DNA from: Lentzea aerocolonigenes
Lineage (GTDB): Bacteria; Actinomycetota; Actinomycetes; Mycobacteriales; Pseudonocardiaceae
Assembly: GCF_000955955.1 (NCBI RefSeq)
Contig: NZ_JYJG01000540.1
Span: forward strand, 1 to 10,961
Direction: 5' to 3'
DNA: 10,961 bases
Part shown: piece after piece, positions 5,937 through 10,961 of the stretch
Layout of the letters: every line of letters begins with the position of its first letter
How positions within the stretch are numbered: the first letter of the stretch is position 1
Notes under the pieces: model-generated
The model's input: the letters and a program-made list of their open reading frames with translations, nothing else
The model's database searches: none
What the model was told of the DNA's origin: nothing
Program-made: the position numbers and the translations under genes

Positions 5937-7967
5937 ATGCCTTTCCACTACGACAAGGACTCCGACGGCATCGTCACCCTGACGATGGACATGTCCGGCT
6001 CCGCCAACGTGATGAACGACGAGTACCGGAACCTGATGGGTGACGCGGTCTCGAAGCTCGAAGGCGACGAGATCACCGGTGTGATCATCACGTCCGCCAA
6101 GAAGACGTTCTTCGCGGGCGGCGATCTGAACGTGCTGATCGCGATCACGCCGGAGAACGCCTCACAGGCGCTGGAAGGTGTCGAGGAGCTCAAGTCCCAG
6201 CTGCGGCGCCTAGAGAAGCTCGGCAAGCCCGTGGTCGCCGCGATCAACGGTTCGGCGCTCGGCGGCGGGTTCGAGATCGCGCTGGCTTCGCACCGCCGGA
6301 TCGTGTTGAACGACAACAGCATCCGCGTCGGCCTGCCGGAAGCCACGCTGGGCCTGCTGCCCGGTGGCGGTGGCGTGACGCGCATGGTGCGGCTGCTCGG
6401 CGTGCAGAAGGCGTTGCCGTTGCTCATGGAGGGCAAGCAGCTGCGTCCGGAACGCGCGCTGCAGGCCGGCATCGTGCACCAGGTCGTGGAAACGCGCGAG
6501 GAGCTGATCTCCGAGGCCCGTGCGTGGATCCTCGCCAACCCGGCGCCGACGCAGCCGTGGGACGTCCAGGGCGCGGGTGTGCCGGACCTGAAGTTCGGTG
6601 ACCCCAACAGCTACGGGTTGCTCGGTGCGGCGCCAGCCGTGCTGCGCAAGAAGTCCCACGGCGCGTACCCGGCGCCGGAGAAGATCATGGCGGCGGCGGT
6701 CGAGGGCGCCTACGTCGACTTCGACACGGCGCTGAAGATCGAGGGCCGCTACTTCGTGGAACTGGCCTCAGGTCAGGTTTCCAAGAACATGATCACGGCG
6801 TTCTGGTTCAACCTCAACGAGGTCAACGGCCGCGCGTCGTCGTCAGGCAAGCGCGTGGCCAAGCTCGGCGTGCTGGGCGCGGGCATGATGGGCGCTGGAA
6901 TCGCCGAGGTGTCCGCGAAGGCCGGTATCGAGGTCGTCCTGAAGGACGTCACGCTCGAAGCGGCCGAGAAGGGTGCTGGGGGCCTGGAAGGCGTCAAGCC
7001 GACCGACTCCGACGAGGATCTGGCCGGCTGCGACCTGATCATCGAGGCGGTGTTCGAGAACCGCGAGCTGAAGAACAAGGTTCTCGGTGCCGCGGAAGCA
7101 CAGGCGTTGCCCGACGCCGTGATCGCGTCGAACACCTCGACGCTGCCGATCACCGGGCTCGCCGCGGCGGTGCCGGACGCCGAGCGGTTCATCGGCCTGC
7201 ACTTCTTCTCGCCGGTGCCGAAGATGCGGCTCGTCGAGATCATCCGCGGCGAGCAGACGTCCCAGGAGACGTTGCAGCGGGCGCTGGACTACGTGCGGCA
7301 GATCGGCAAGACGCCCATCGTGGTCAACGACTCGCGCGGCTTCTACACCTCGCGCACGTTCGCGACGTACGTGATCGAGGCGATCACGATGCTGTCCGAG
7401 GGCGTCGCGCCGGCGTTGATCGAGAACGTCGCGAAGAAGGCCGGCATGGCGGTCGGCCCGCTGGCCGTGTCGGACGAGGTGACGCTGTCGCTGCAGCTGA
7501 AGATCCACGACCAGACGCTGGCCGATGATCCTTCGCTGGTGTCGGAGAGCACGGCCTACGACCTGATCCGCGAGATGGTCGGCTTGGGGCGCAGCGGGAA
7601 GTCCACGGGTGCCGGTTTCTACGAGTACCCCTCGGACGGCTCGAAGAAGTTCCTGTGGCCCGAGCTCACGACTCGGTACGTCAAGGCCGACGCCGGCGTG
7701 TCCGAGCAGGACGTGCGGGACCGGCTGCTGTTCGTGCAGTCGCTGGAAACCGTGCGGTGCCTGGACGAGGGCGTGCTGACGTCCGTGGCCGACGCGAACA
7801 TCGGCTCGATCTTCGGGTTCGGGTTCGCGCCGTGGAGCGGTGGCACGTTGCAGTTCATCAACTCCTACGGCGTCCAGGCGTTCGTGGAGCGCGCGGACTA
7901 CCTCGCGGACACCTACGGGGAGCGGTTCCGCCCGCCGGCCTCGCTGCAGGACCGCGACCAGTTCTGA
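5937..7967 (+). CDS. fadB: enoyl-CoA hydratase / 3-hydroxyacyl-CoA dehydrogenase fusion, FadB-like
   Basis: This is a 676-residue two-enzyme protein for the hydration and NAD-dependent oxidation steps of beta-oxidation. Residues 1-200 are a crotonase domain: the oxyanion region is SALGGGFEIALASH, with Glu113 and Glu135 (LPEATLGLLPGGGG) at the positions of the two catalytic glutamates of E. coli FadB. Residues 308-480 are the NAD-binding domain: GVLGAGMMGAG (311-321), SNTST (398-402), His422 in LHFFSPVPKM and Glu434 as the His/Glu dyad. The rest is the C-terminal dehydrogenase domain. The protein is shorter than the usual 715-730 residues, mainly because the segment after VVLKDVTLEAAEKG lacks about 20 residues that normally form helices and bind CoA. 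All catalytic residues are present. The ATG at 5937 follows GAGAGG. Confidence 0.94.
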   Translation: MPFHYDKDSDGIVTLTMDMSGSANVMNDEYRNLMGDAVSKLEGDEITGVIITSAKKTFFAGGDLNVLIAITPENASQALEGVEELKSQLRRLEKLGKPVVAAINGSALGGGFEIALASHRRIVLNDNSIRVGLPEATLGLLPGGGGVTRMVRLLGVQKALPLLMEGKQLRPERALQAGIVHQVVETREELISEARAWILANPAPTQPWDVQGAGVPDLKFGDPNSYGLLGAAPAVLRKKSHGAYPAPEKIMAAAVEGAYVDFDTALKIEGRYFVELASGQVSKNMITAFWFNLNEVNGRASSSGKRVAKLGVLGAGMMGAGIAEVSAKAGIEVVLKDVTLEAAEKGAGGLEGVKPTDSDEDLAGCDLIIEAVFENRELKNKVLGAAEAQALPDAVIASNTSTLPITGLAAAVPDAERFIGLHFFSPVPKMRLVEIIRGEQTSQETLQRALDYVRQIGKTPIVVNDSRGFYTSRTFATYVIEAITMLSEGVAPALIENVAKKAGMAVGPLAVSDEVTLSLQLKIHDQTLADDPSLVSESTAYDLIREMVGLGRSGKSTGAGFYEYPSDGSKKFLWPELTTRYVKADAGVSEQDVRDRLLFVQSLETVRCLDEGVLTSVADANIGSIFGFGFAPWSGGTLQFINSYGVQAFVERADYLADTYGERFRPPASLQDRDQF

Positions 7968-7989
7968 CCTTTTGGGAGGTTTTGGAGCC

Positions 7990-8018
7990 CTTGCGGCCGT
8001 CCACCGGACGGCCGCAAG
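7990..8018. terminator. strong 13-bp hairpin after fadB
   Basis: CTTGCGGCCGTCC (7990-8002) and GGACGGCCGCAAG (8006-8018) pair perfectly around the loop ACC. The hairpin begins 23 bp after the fadB stop and lies between fadB (plus) and the convergent AraC-type gene (minus), so it may stop transcription from both sides. It is not followed by a T-run in either direction. The short peptide frame starting at 8028 begins only 9 nt after it. Confidence 0.7.
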
Positions 8019-8027
8019 CTCTGTCGC

Positions 8028-8165
8028 ATGAAGAAGATGTTCACCGCGATCGTGTCCGCTGCCGCCGCGATGCTGGCCCTGGCCGGCCCGGCCTCCATCG
8101 ACACGCTCCTGCCCCAGGCCGATTCCATCCAGGCATCGGACGTCGGCGACGCCTGGGACTGGTGA
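8028..8165 (+). CDS. putative 45-residue secreted peptide
   Basis: The frame starts MKKMFTAIVSAAAAMLALAG, a textbook signal-peptide layout: two lysines, then a hydrophobic Ala/Leu core. It continues through a possible cleavage region around GPAS to a short acidic tail ending GDAWDW just before TGA. If processed, the mature part would be only about 22 residues. I do not recognise a family. Against it, the ATG has no ribosome binding site and follows a strong hairpin by 9 nt. For it, codon use is GC-rich in the third position and the frame fills the space exactly, ending 1 bp before the convergent AraC-type stop. Possible roles such as a secreted signal or modified-peptide precursor are speculation. 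Confidence 0.45.
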   Translation: MKKMFTAIVSAAAAMLALAGPASIDTLLPQADSIQASDVGDAWDW

Positions 8166-8166
8166 C

Positions 8167-9126
8167 TCAGGCCCGGTAGGAACCGGGCGACGACCCGGTC
8201 CACCGCTTGAAAGCCCGGTGGAAGGCGCTCGCCTCGGAGAACCCGAGGCGCAGCGCCAACTCCTCCACCGACTCCCCGCCCCGCACCAGCGAGGCCACCG
8301 CCTGGTCGCGCAACAACTGCTCGCGCACCTCGCGAAACGACGTCCCCTCAGCGGCCAGCCGCCGTCTCAACGTCGGCGCCGACACCCCGAGCTGCGCCGC
8401 CACGGCGTCCAGTCCGCTCATCCCGCGCCCGAGCAGCCGCCGCACGTGCCCCGCCGTGTCAGCCCCGTGGTCCCGGCGCGACAACAACTCCGCCGGCGAG
8501 TGCCGCAGGAACCTCCGCAACGCCGCCTCGTCCTGCACCACCGGCATGCGCAGGAACTTCGGGTCGAACGAGATCGCCGTGGCCGGCGCGCCGAAAGTCA
8601 GCGGGCACCCGAAGATCAGGTGGTACTCGGCGGCGTGCACCGGTTCCGGATAGGCGAACCCGGCCTCCTGCAGCGGAATGCGCCGCCCGATGAGCCACGA
8701 CGAGAAGCGGTGCCACAGCACCAGCAGCGACTCCGTCAGAAAGTGGTCGGGGTCGCCGGGCACGTGCAGCTCGAAGCGCCCCGCGTTGAGCGACAGGTCC
8801 AGCGGCTCGTCGAACAGCGCGTAGAACGCGAGCCCCCGCCTCAACGCCGACTCGAGGTCCGGGCAGTGCACCGCCAGCAGGCACATCATCGCGAACGTGC
8901 CGCGTTTCGACGGACGCGGCCCGAAGCCCATGAACTCGTCGTCGAGCACTTCCCAGAGCGTCTGAATGAGCTTCGTGTACTGAGCGGGCGTGACCCGCGC
9001 CCGGTCGTCCGCGAGCAGGCTGGGCGGAATCCCGGCTCCCGCCAGGACCTCGGACGGCGACGGGCACGCGCGCAGTGCCGCGCGCACGTAGTGGATCGCC
9101 ACGGTCCGGGTGTGCACGAACAACAC
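8167..9126 (-). CDS. AraC family transcriptional regulator with arabinose-binding-type N-terminal domain
   Basis: This regulator is up to 319 residues long. Residues about 20-205 resemble the N-terminal ligand-binding domain seen in OruR/GadX-like AraC proteins (VLAGAGIPPSLLADDRARV, then the PxxAxxY-type segment EPVHAAEYHLIFGCPLTFGA). Residues about 225-319 are the two-helix-turn-helix DNA-binding domain: LDAVAAQLGVSAPTLRRRL, then VEELALRLGFSEASAFHRAFKRWTG. The latter is the strongly conserved AraC signature. The start is uncertain: GTG codons at 9126, 9117 and 9102 and a TTG at 9123 are all possible. The region just before 9126 is occupied by a hairpin and T-run rather than a clean ribosome binding site. 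It is convergent with fadB, so it may regulate the beta-oxidation genes, but no operator was identified that proves this. Confidence 0.9.
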   Translation of the reverse strand: MLFVHTRTVAIHYVRAALRACPSPSEVLAGAGIPPSLLADDRARVTPAQYTKLIQTLWEVLDDEFMGFGPRPSKRGTFAMMCLLAVHCPDLESALRRGLAFYALFDEPLDLSLNAGRFELHVPGDPDHFLTESLLVLWHRFSSWLIGRRIPLQEAGFAYPEPVHAAEYHLIFGCPLTFGAPATAISFDPKFLRMPVVQDEAALRRFLRHSPAELLSRRDHGADTAGHVRRLLGRGMSGLDAVAAQLGVSAPTLRRRLAAEGTSFREVREQLLRDQAVASLVRGGESVEELALRLGFSEASAFHRAFKRWTGSSPGSYRA

Positions 9127-9135
9127 TAAAACGCC

Positions 9136-9185
9136 ACCGGCGGTGACGCGGCTCCGGGGGGAGTTGGAGTCGCGTCACCGCCGGT
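9136..9185 (-). terminator. 15-bp hairpin plus T-run in the leader of the AraC-type gene
   Basis: ACCGGCGGTGACGCG (9136-9150) and CGCGTCACCGCCGGT (9171-9185) are perfect complements around a 20-nt loop. On the minus strand the stem is followed by GGCGTTTTAGTGTTGTT, so it has the form of an intrinsic terminator for minus-strand transcription. It ends only 9 bp before the first possible start codon of the AraC-type gene. It could act as an attenuator of that gene, as the end of a small RNA, or as the terminator of the DM13 gene transcript. Confidence 0.65.
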
Positions 9186-9240
9186 CGAGGGCCCACCCAG
9201 TGAGCCGTACTCCTCGCCAATGGGGCTTCCGCACGCCCAT
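9175..9240 (-). other. possible 21-codon leader frame
   Basis: An ATG at 9238-9240 opens a frame MGVRKPHWRGVRLTGWALDR ending in Arg and then TGA at 9175-9177. The stop lies inside the first arm of the terminator-like hairpin, the layout expected of a leader peptide whose translation would open the stem. There is no ribosome binding site ahead of the ATG, so translation is doubtful and I do not call it a gene. Confidence 0.15.
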
Positions 9241-9243
9241 CGG
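9217..9243 (-). other. second hairpin in the same leader
   Basis: On the minus strand CCGATGGG (9243-9236) can pair with CCCATTGG (9224-9217), seven Watson-Crick pairs and one G-U, around an 11-nt loop. It lies between the predicted transcription start near 9265 and the terminator-like hairpin, so the leader RNA would carry two stems. Confidence 0.35.
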
Positions 9244-9271
9244 CAAGGGACGATGTTGTGTCCTGTTGTTG

Positions 9272-9301
9272 ACGCTATGTGGTCTAGACCAGGAAAGTCA
9301 A
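9272..9301 (-). promoter_or_regulatory. minus-strand promoter for AraC-type gene or leader RNA
   Basis: Read on the minus strand, TTGACT (9301-9296) is separated by 18 bp from TAGCGT (9277-9272). This is a good match to an actinobacterial housekeeping-sigma promoter (TTGAC, TANNNT). Predicted transcription starts near 9265 and runs towards the AraC-type gene, giving a leader of about 140 nt. The palindrome TGGTCTAGACCA lies entirely within the spacer, so a bound repressor would block polymerase. Confidence 0.55.
9280..9291. promoter_or_regulatory. DasR-type (dre) operator palindrome
   Basis: TGGTCTAGACCA is a perfect 12-bp palindrome and equals the core of the dre consensus bound by DasR, the GntR-family regulator that senses phosphorylated amino sugars in Streptomyces and relatives. 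It is placed between the -35 and -10 of a minus-strand promoter, a normal repressor position. No dasR or chitin/GlcNAc gene is in the window. Another GntR-family protein with the same site is possible. Confidence 0.65.
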
Positions 9302-9333
9302 TAGTGTGAACAGAGCAAGCCCTGGTTGATGTT

Positions 9334-9858
9334 TCATACTTGTTCCAACGGTGCTACCGCGAACCCCGCCGAGAACCGCTGACACCAGATCACGACACTC
9401 CGAATGGCGGACACGTCCACGCCGGCAGGAATTTCGTACACCTGGTCGCCACGATTTCCCTTCAACTTGCCGAGACTCGTGAATCCCTGACCAAACGTTT
9501 TCTCCGGCGAGTCCGACGCGTGCGGCGAGAGATAAACGTGCAGGTCAGGACCATCACTCGTGTCCAACGCAGCGAACTGCACCGAGTACGCGTTGTTCGG
9601 CAGTTTGATGAGGCTCGCCTTACCGGTCGTCGCGTGCTCAAGTGAGCGCCACTCGCCTACCGCAACCTCCTTGGGCGATTCCGGCACCTGAGTGGGCGTG
9701 TGAGTGGGCATGGACGCAGTCGTCGAGGCGGGCACGAGCAGCGCTTCATGCGTTTCGCGAACCGTCAGAAGCCGCCACGGCTGGAACAGGTACAACCCGA
9801 CCCCGAGCGCAACAACCAGCACGACTGCGACAGGAACCAGAATTCGACGTTGCGGCAT
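9334..9858 (-). CDS. membrane-anchored DM13-domain protein
   Basis: This 174-residue protein starts MPQRRILVPVAVVLVVALGV: positive residues then one membrane helix (about 6-25), with no lipobox. A Thr/Pro/Ser linker follows (about 43-66). The rest (about 68-172) matches the DM13 domain: GEWRSLEHATTGKASLIKL, then DLHVYLSP, then LGKLKGNRGDQVYEIP, then SVVIWCQRFSAGFAVAPL. The single Cys159 is at the nearly invariant cysteine position of DM13, which has been proposed to be redox-active. The domain should face the outside of the cell. Its partner and substrate are unknown. ATG at 9856-9858 has no ribosome binding site; a TATTTT lies just upstream, so leaderless translation is possible. It is divergent from the next gene with a 61-bp gap. 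Confidence 0.85.
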   Translation of the reverse strand: MPQRRILVPVAVVLVVALGVGLYLFQPWRLLTVRETHEALLVPASTTASMPTHTPTQVPESPKEVAVGEWRSLEHATTGKASLIKLPNNAYSVQFAALDTSDGPDLHVYLSPHASDSPEKTFGQGFTSLGKLKGNRGDQVYEIPAGVDVSAIRSVVIWCQRFSAGFAVAPLEQV

Positions 9859-9906
9859 ACCGAAAATACTGGCCCGAACCGGTCCAAAAAGAGCTTACGG
9901 AGTTGT

Positions 9907-9919
9907 TAGGGTCCTCTCC
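9907..9919 (+). promoter_or_regulatory. -10-like box for a leaderless membrane-protein mRNA
   Basis: TAGGGT (9907-9912) is followed by 7 nt and then the GTG at 9920. There is no Shine-Dalgarno sequence before the GTG. The arrangement is the same as upstream of the thiolase gene (TAGCGT, 7 nt, ATG), which favours leaderless transcription in both cases. The -35 is weak. Confidence 0.4.
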
Positions 9920-10270
9920 GTGGCGACGCAGGCGAGGATCGGCCAGGCCGTGCTCGGTGTCCTGATGGTCGGCTGCGCGCTGACAGGCCTCTTCCCCAAG
10001 CCCGTCCCCCTCCTCTTCGCCATAGCCGCCGTGGGCACGGCCAATGCCGCCTTCCCGTTGATGCGCACCTTCGGCTCCGCACTTCTGGGCGGCGTGGCAG
10101 CGGCCTCCATCGCCCTCAGCTCCGTCCCGTTCGTCACCTGCTCCTCAGAACGCTTCACCGATGTGTTCACCTGCACGGGTGACGCTCCAACGTGGCACCT
10201 GACCGGAACCGTGCTGGTGGCAGGCCTTTCCGGGGCCAGTCTGGTACTCGCCCGGATCACAGATCAGTGA
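9920..10270 (+). CDS. small four-helix membrane protein of unknown function
   Basis: This 116-residue protein begins VATQARIGQAVLGVLMVGCA. Predicted membrane helices lie at about 8-24, 29-46, 52-72 and 95-112, joined by short loops. The longest loop (about 73-94, CSSERFTDVFTCTGDAPTWH) contains two cysteines, Cys74 and Cys85, which could form a disulfide if it faces outside. I do not recognise a family. The open frame continues upstream to 9704 across the DM13 gene on the other strand. I placed the start at GTG 9920 because it gives a normal membrane protein N-terminus and has a -10-like TAGGGT 7 nt upstream. It is divergent from the DM13-domain gene, so the two may share regulation. Confidence 0.7.
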   Translation: MATQARIGQAVLGVLMVGCALTGLFPKPVPLLFAIAAVGTANAAFPLMRTFGSALLGGVAAASIALSSVPFVTCSSERFTDVFTCTGDAPTWHLTGTVLVAGLSGASLVLARITDQ

Positions 10271-10324
10271 CAGCGATCACTCAACCGGGGCCATCAAGGA
10301 GCCGATAAGGCAAGCAGGTGAGCG

Positions 10325-10354
10325 TTCTCCTGCGACCGGCCCAGCCGGTACTGT
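10325..10354 (+). promoter_or_regulatory. weak candidate promoter for the Ser/Pro-rich protein gene
   Basis: TACTGT (10349-10354, TANNNT type) lies 18 bp after TTCTCC (10325-10330, only partly like TTGACA). This would give a leader of about 50 nt before the GTG at 10410. It is the best pair I could see in the 139-bp gap after the four-helix membrane protein gene. Confidence 0.25.
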
Positions 10355-10409
10355 GCCAGGAGCGTGATCGCCCGACTCCATCCCGTGAGCATCTCGAAGG
10401 AGGACTGCT

Positions 10410-10805
10410 GTGCGCGCACTGTGGGCCGCAGGTGGCTCCGCCGTGCTCGGGTCCGCGTTGCTAGGCGTTCTAGTGGGCATGGCGATCCACGGCGTGGCAG
10501 AAGAAGCCCCGCCGAACAGACCTCCCGCCTCCAGCTGGATCACCTCCACCCCGAACCCGTCATCCAGCTCAACAGGGTCCTCGACCTCCGAGAGCGCCCC
10601 GTCGTCGAGCCCCGACAGCTCGCCCCCGAGCACACAAGCCACTCCGAAGAAAACCACCACCCCACCCCCAGCCGTGACGAACCCGGCCCCGCCGCCCCCA
10701 CCAGCGGCCACCACCACCCCGCCACAACAGCCTTCGGGTTGGCCGTGCAGCCCCCTGAACCCGCTGCCCCCACCCACCTGCAAAAACCTGGAAAACGGCC
10801 AATAA
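10410..10805 (+). CDS. Ser/Thr/Pro-rich membrane-anchored or secreted protein
   Basis: This 131-residue protein starts MRALWAAGGSAVLGSALLGV and continues LVGMAIHG, a signal peptide or single membrane helix (about 6-28). A long low-complexity Ser/Thr/Pro region follows (about 34-108), typical of an extended cell-wall linker. The short C-terminus, GWPCSPLNPLPPPTCKNLEN, has two cysteines (113 and 124) that could form a disulfide-closed loop. No enzyme domain is present and there is no lipobox. The GTG at 10410 has AAGGAGG (10397-10403) 6 bp upstream, the best ribosome binding site in the window, which fixes the start. A long antisense frame covers the same DNA, but it is Gly/Trp-rich noise. Function is unknown. 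Confidence 0.75.
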   Translation: MRALWAAGGSAVLGSALLGVLVGMAIHGVAEEAPPNRPPASSWITSTPNPSSSSTGSSTSESAPSSSPDSSPPSTQATPKKTTTPPPAVTNPAPPPPPAATTTPPQQPSGWPCSPLNPLPPPTCKNLENGQ

Positions 10806-10961
10806 CCACACCCACCCCAGTTGGCGGTAGTTACAGGCTTTCCGATCAAGAGTTGGTAGTACTTGCAGACGCCAAAACCCCCGACGCCGAAGGCGGCGGC
10901 CCTAAGCGATGCCGAAGGCGAGCAGTACCGATGGCGCAGCCGAGGCGTCTTGGCTTTTGCC
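10806..10961. repeat. repeat-rich intergenic stretch at the window edge
   Basis: No gene is apparent. GACGCCGAAGGCG (10883-10895) recurs as GATGCCGAAGGCG (10908-10920), and a related GATGGCGCAGCCG follows at 10930-10942. Each of the first two contains the mini-hairpin GCC-GAA-GGC. The set is enclosed by AGACGCC (10867-10873) and its inverse GGCGTCT (10944-10950). TGGCGGTAGT and TTGGTAGT also repeat at about 10820-10858. It looks like a dispersed palindromic element or the end of the next gene's regulatory region. Confidence 0.4.

Noticed and set aside
4902..5948. 348-codon minus-strand frame opposite the thiolase gene
   Set aside because: Composition (Arg, His, Asp, Val) is typical of GC-rich antisense frames; the plus strand encodes an intact thiolase.
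7655..8179. Plus-strand frame across the end of fadB
   Set aside because: Arg-rich out-of-frame reading of fadB that continues through the hairpin; no recognisable protein.
8218..9129. 303-codon plus-strand frame opposite the AraC-type gene
   Set aside because: Arg/Pro/Gln-rich shadow with no domain; the minus strand has an unmistakable AraC C-terminal domain.
10277..10849. 190-codon minus-strand frame opposite the Ser/Pro-rich protein
   Set aside because: Gly/Trp/Val-rich translation of the complement of a Pro/Ser/Thr linker; the plus frame has AAGGAGG at the right distance from its GTG.
1..10961. CRISPR arrays, tRNA or rRNA genes, insertion sequences, phage genes
   Set aside because: No regularly spaced repeats, no tRNA-like cloverleaf or rRNA sequence, and no transposase, integrase or terminal inverted repeats were seen.

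Overview
The window is high-GC DNA with GTG starts, GC-rich third codon positions and possible leaderless genes. This points to an actinomycete, probably of the Pseudonocardiaceae type. That placement is an inference from protein style and is not proven. The middle of the window (1875-7967) is a fatty acid beta-oxidation locus; the flanks carry small membrane or secreted proteins, mostly uncharacterised.

Left flank (1-1874). All genes read on the minus strand. They are a DUF3817-type membrane protein cut by the window edge, a two-helix membrane protein just upstream of it, a 164-residue hypothetical protein and a 59-residue single-helix membrane protein. The gene-free stretch 1527-1874 holds a perfect inverted repeat and five copies of TCACCCG.

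Beta-oxidation core. On the minus strand, a long-chain/LCAD-type acyl-CoA dehydrogenase and an alpha-methylacyl-CoA racemase overlap by 4 bp (GTGA) and form one operon. Divergent from them, on the plus strand, lie a GNAT acetyltransferase, a thiolase (FadA-like) and a two-domain hydratase/3-hydroxyacyl-CoA dehydrogenase (FadB-like). The thiolase and FadB genes are 3 bp apart. Together these supply all four steps of the cycle. The racemase adds the (2R)-to-(2S) conversion that 2-methyl-branched acyl-CoAs need before dehydrogenation, so branched-chain or sterol side-chain acyl groups are plausible substrates. The FadB protein is unusual: a helical segment of the NAD-binding domain is about 20 residues shorter than in relatives I know.

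Right flank (7968-10961). A strong hairpin follows fadB, then a tiny putative secreted peptide, then a convergent AraC-type regulator. Upstream of the AraC gene is a perfect 12-bp palindrome, TGGTCTAGACCA, matching the core of the DasR (GlcNAc-sensing GntR regulator) operator. It sits inside the spacer of a good minus-strand promoter. Between that promoter and the AraC start lies about 140 nt of leader with two hairpins, the second (15-bp stem) followed by GGCGTTTT. This resembles an attenuator or a terminated small RNA. Beyond it are a DM13-domain membrane-anchored protein, a divergent four-helix membrane protein with a leaderless-type start, a Ser/Thr/Pro-rich surface protein with a clear ribosome binding site, and a repeat-rich terminal stretch.

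The most interesting signals are the DasR-like site with its structured leader, and the shortened FadB.
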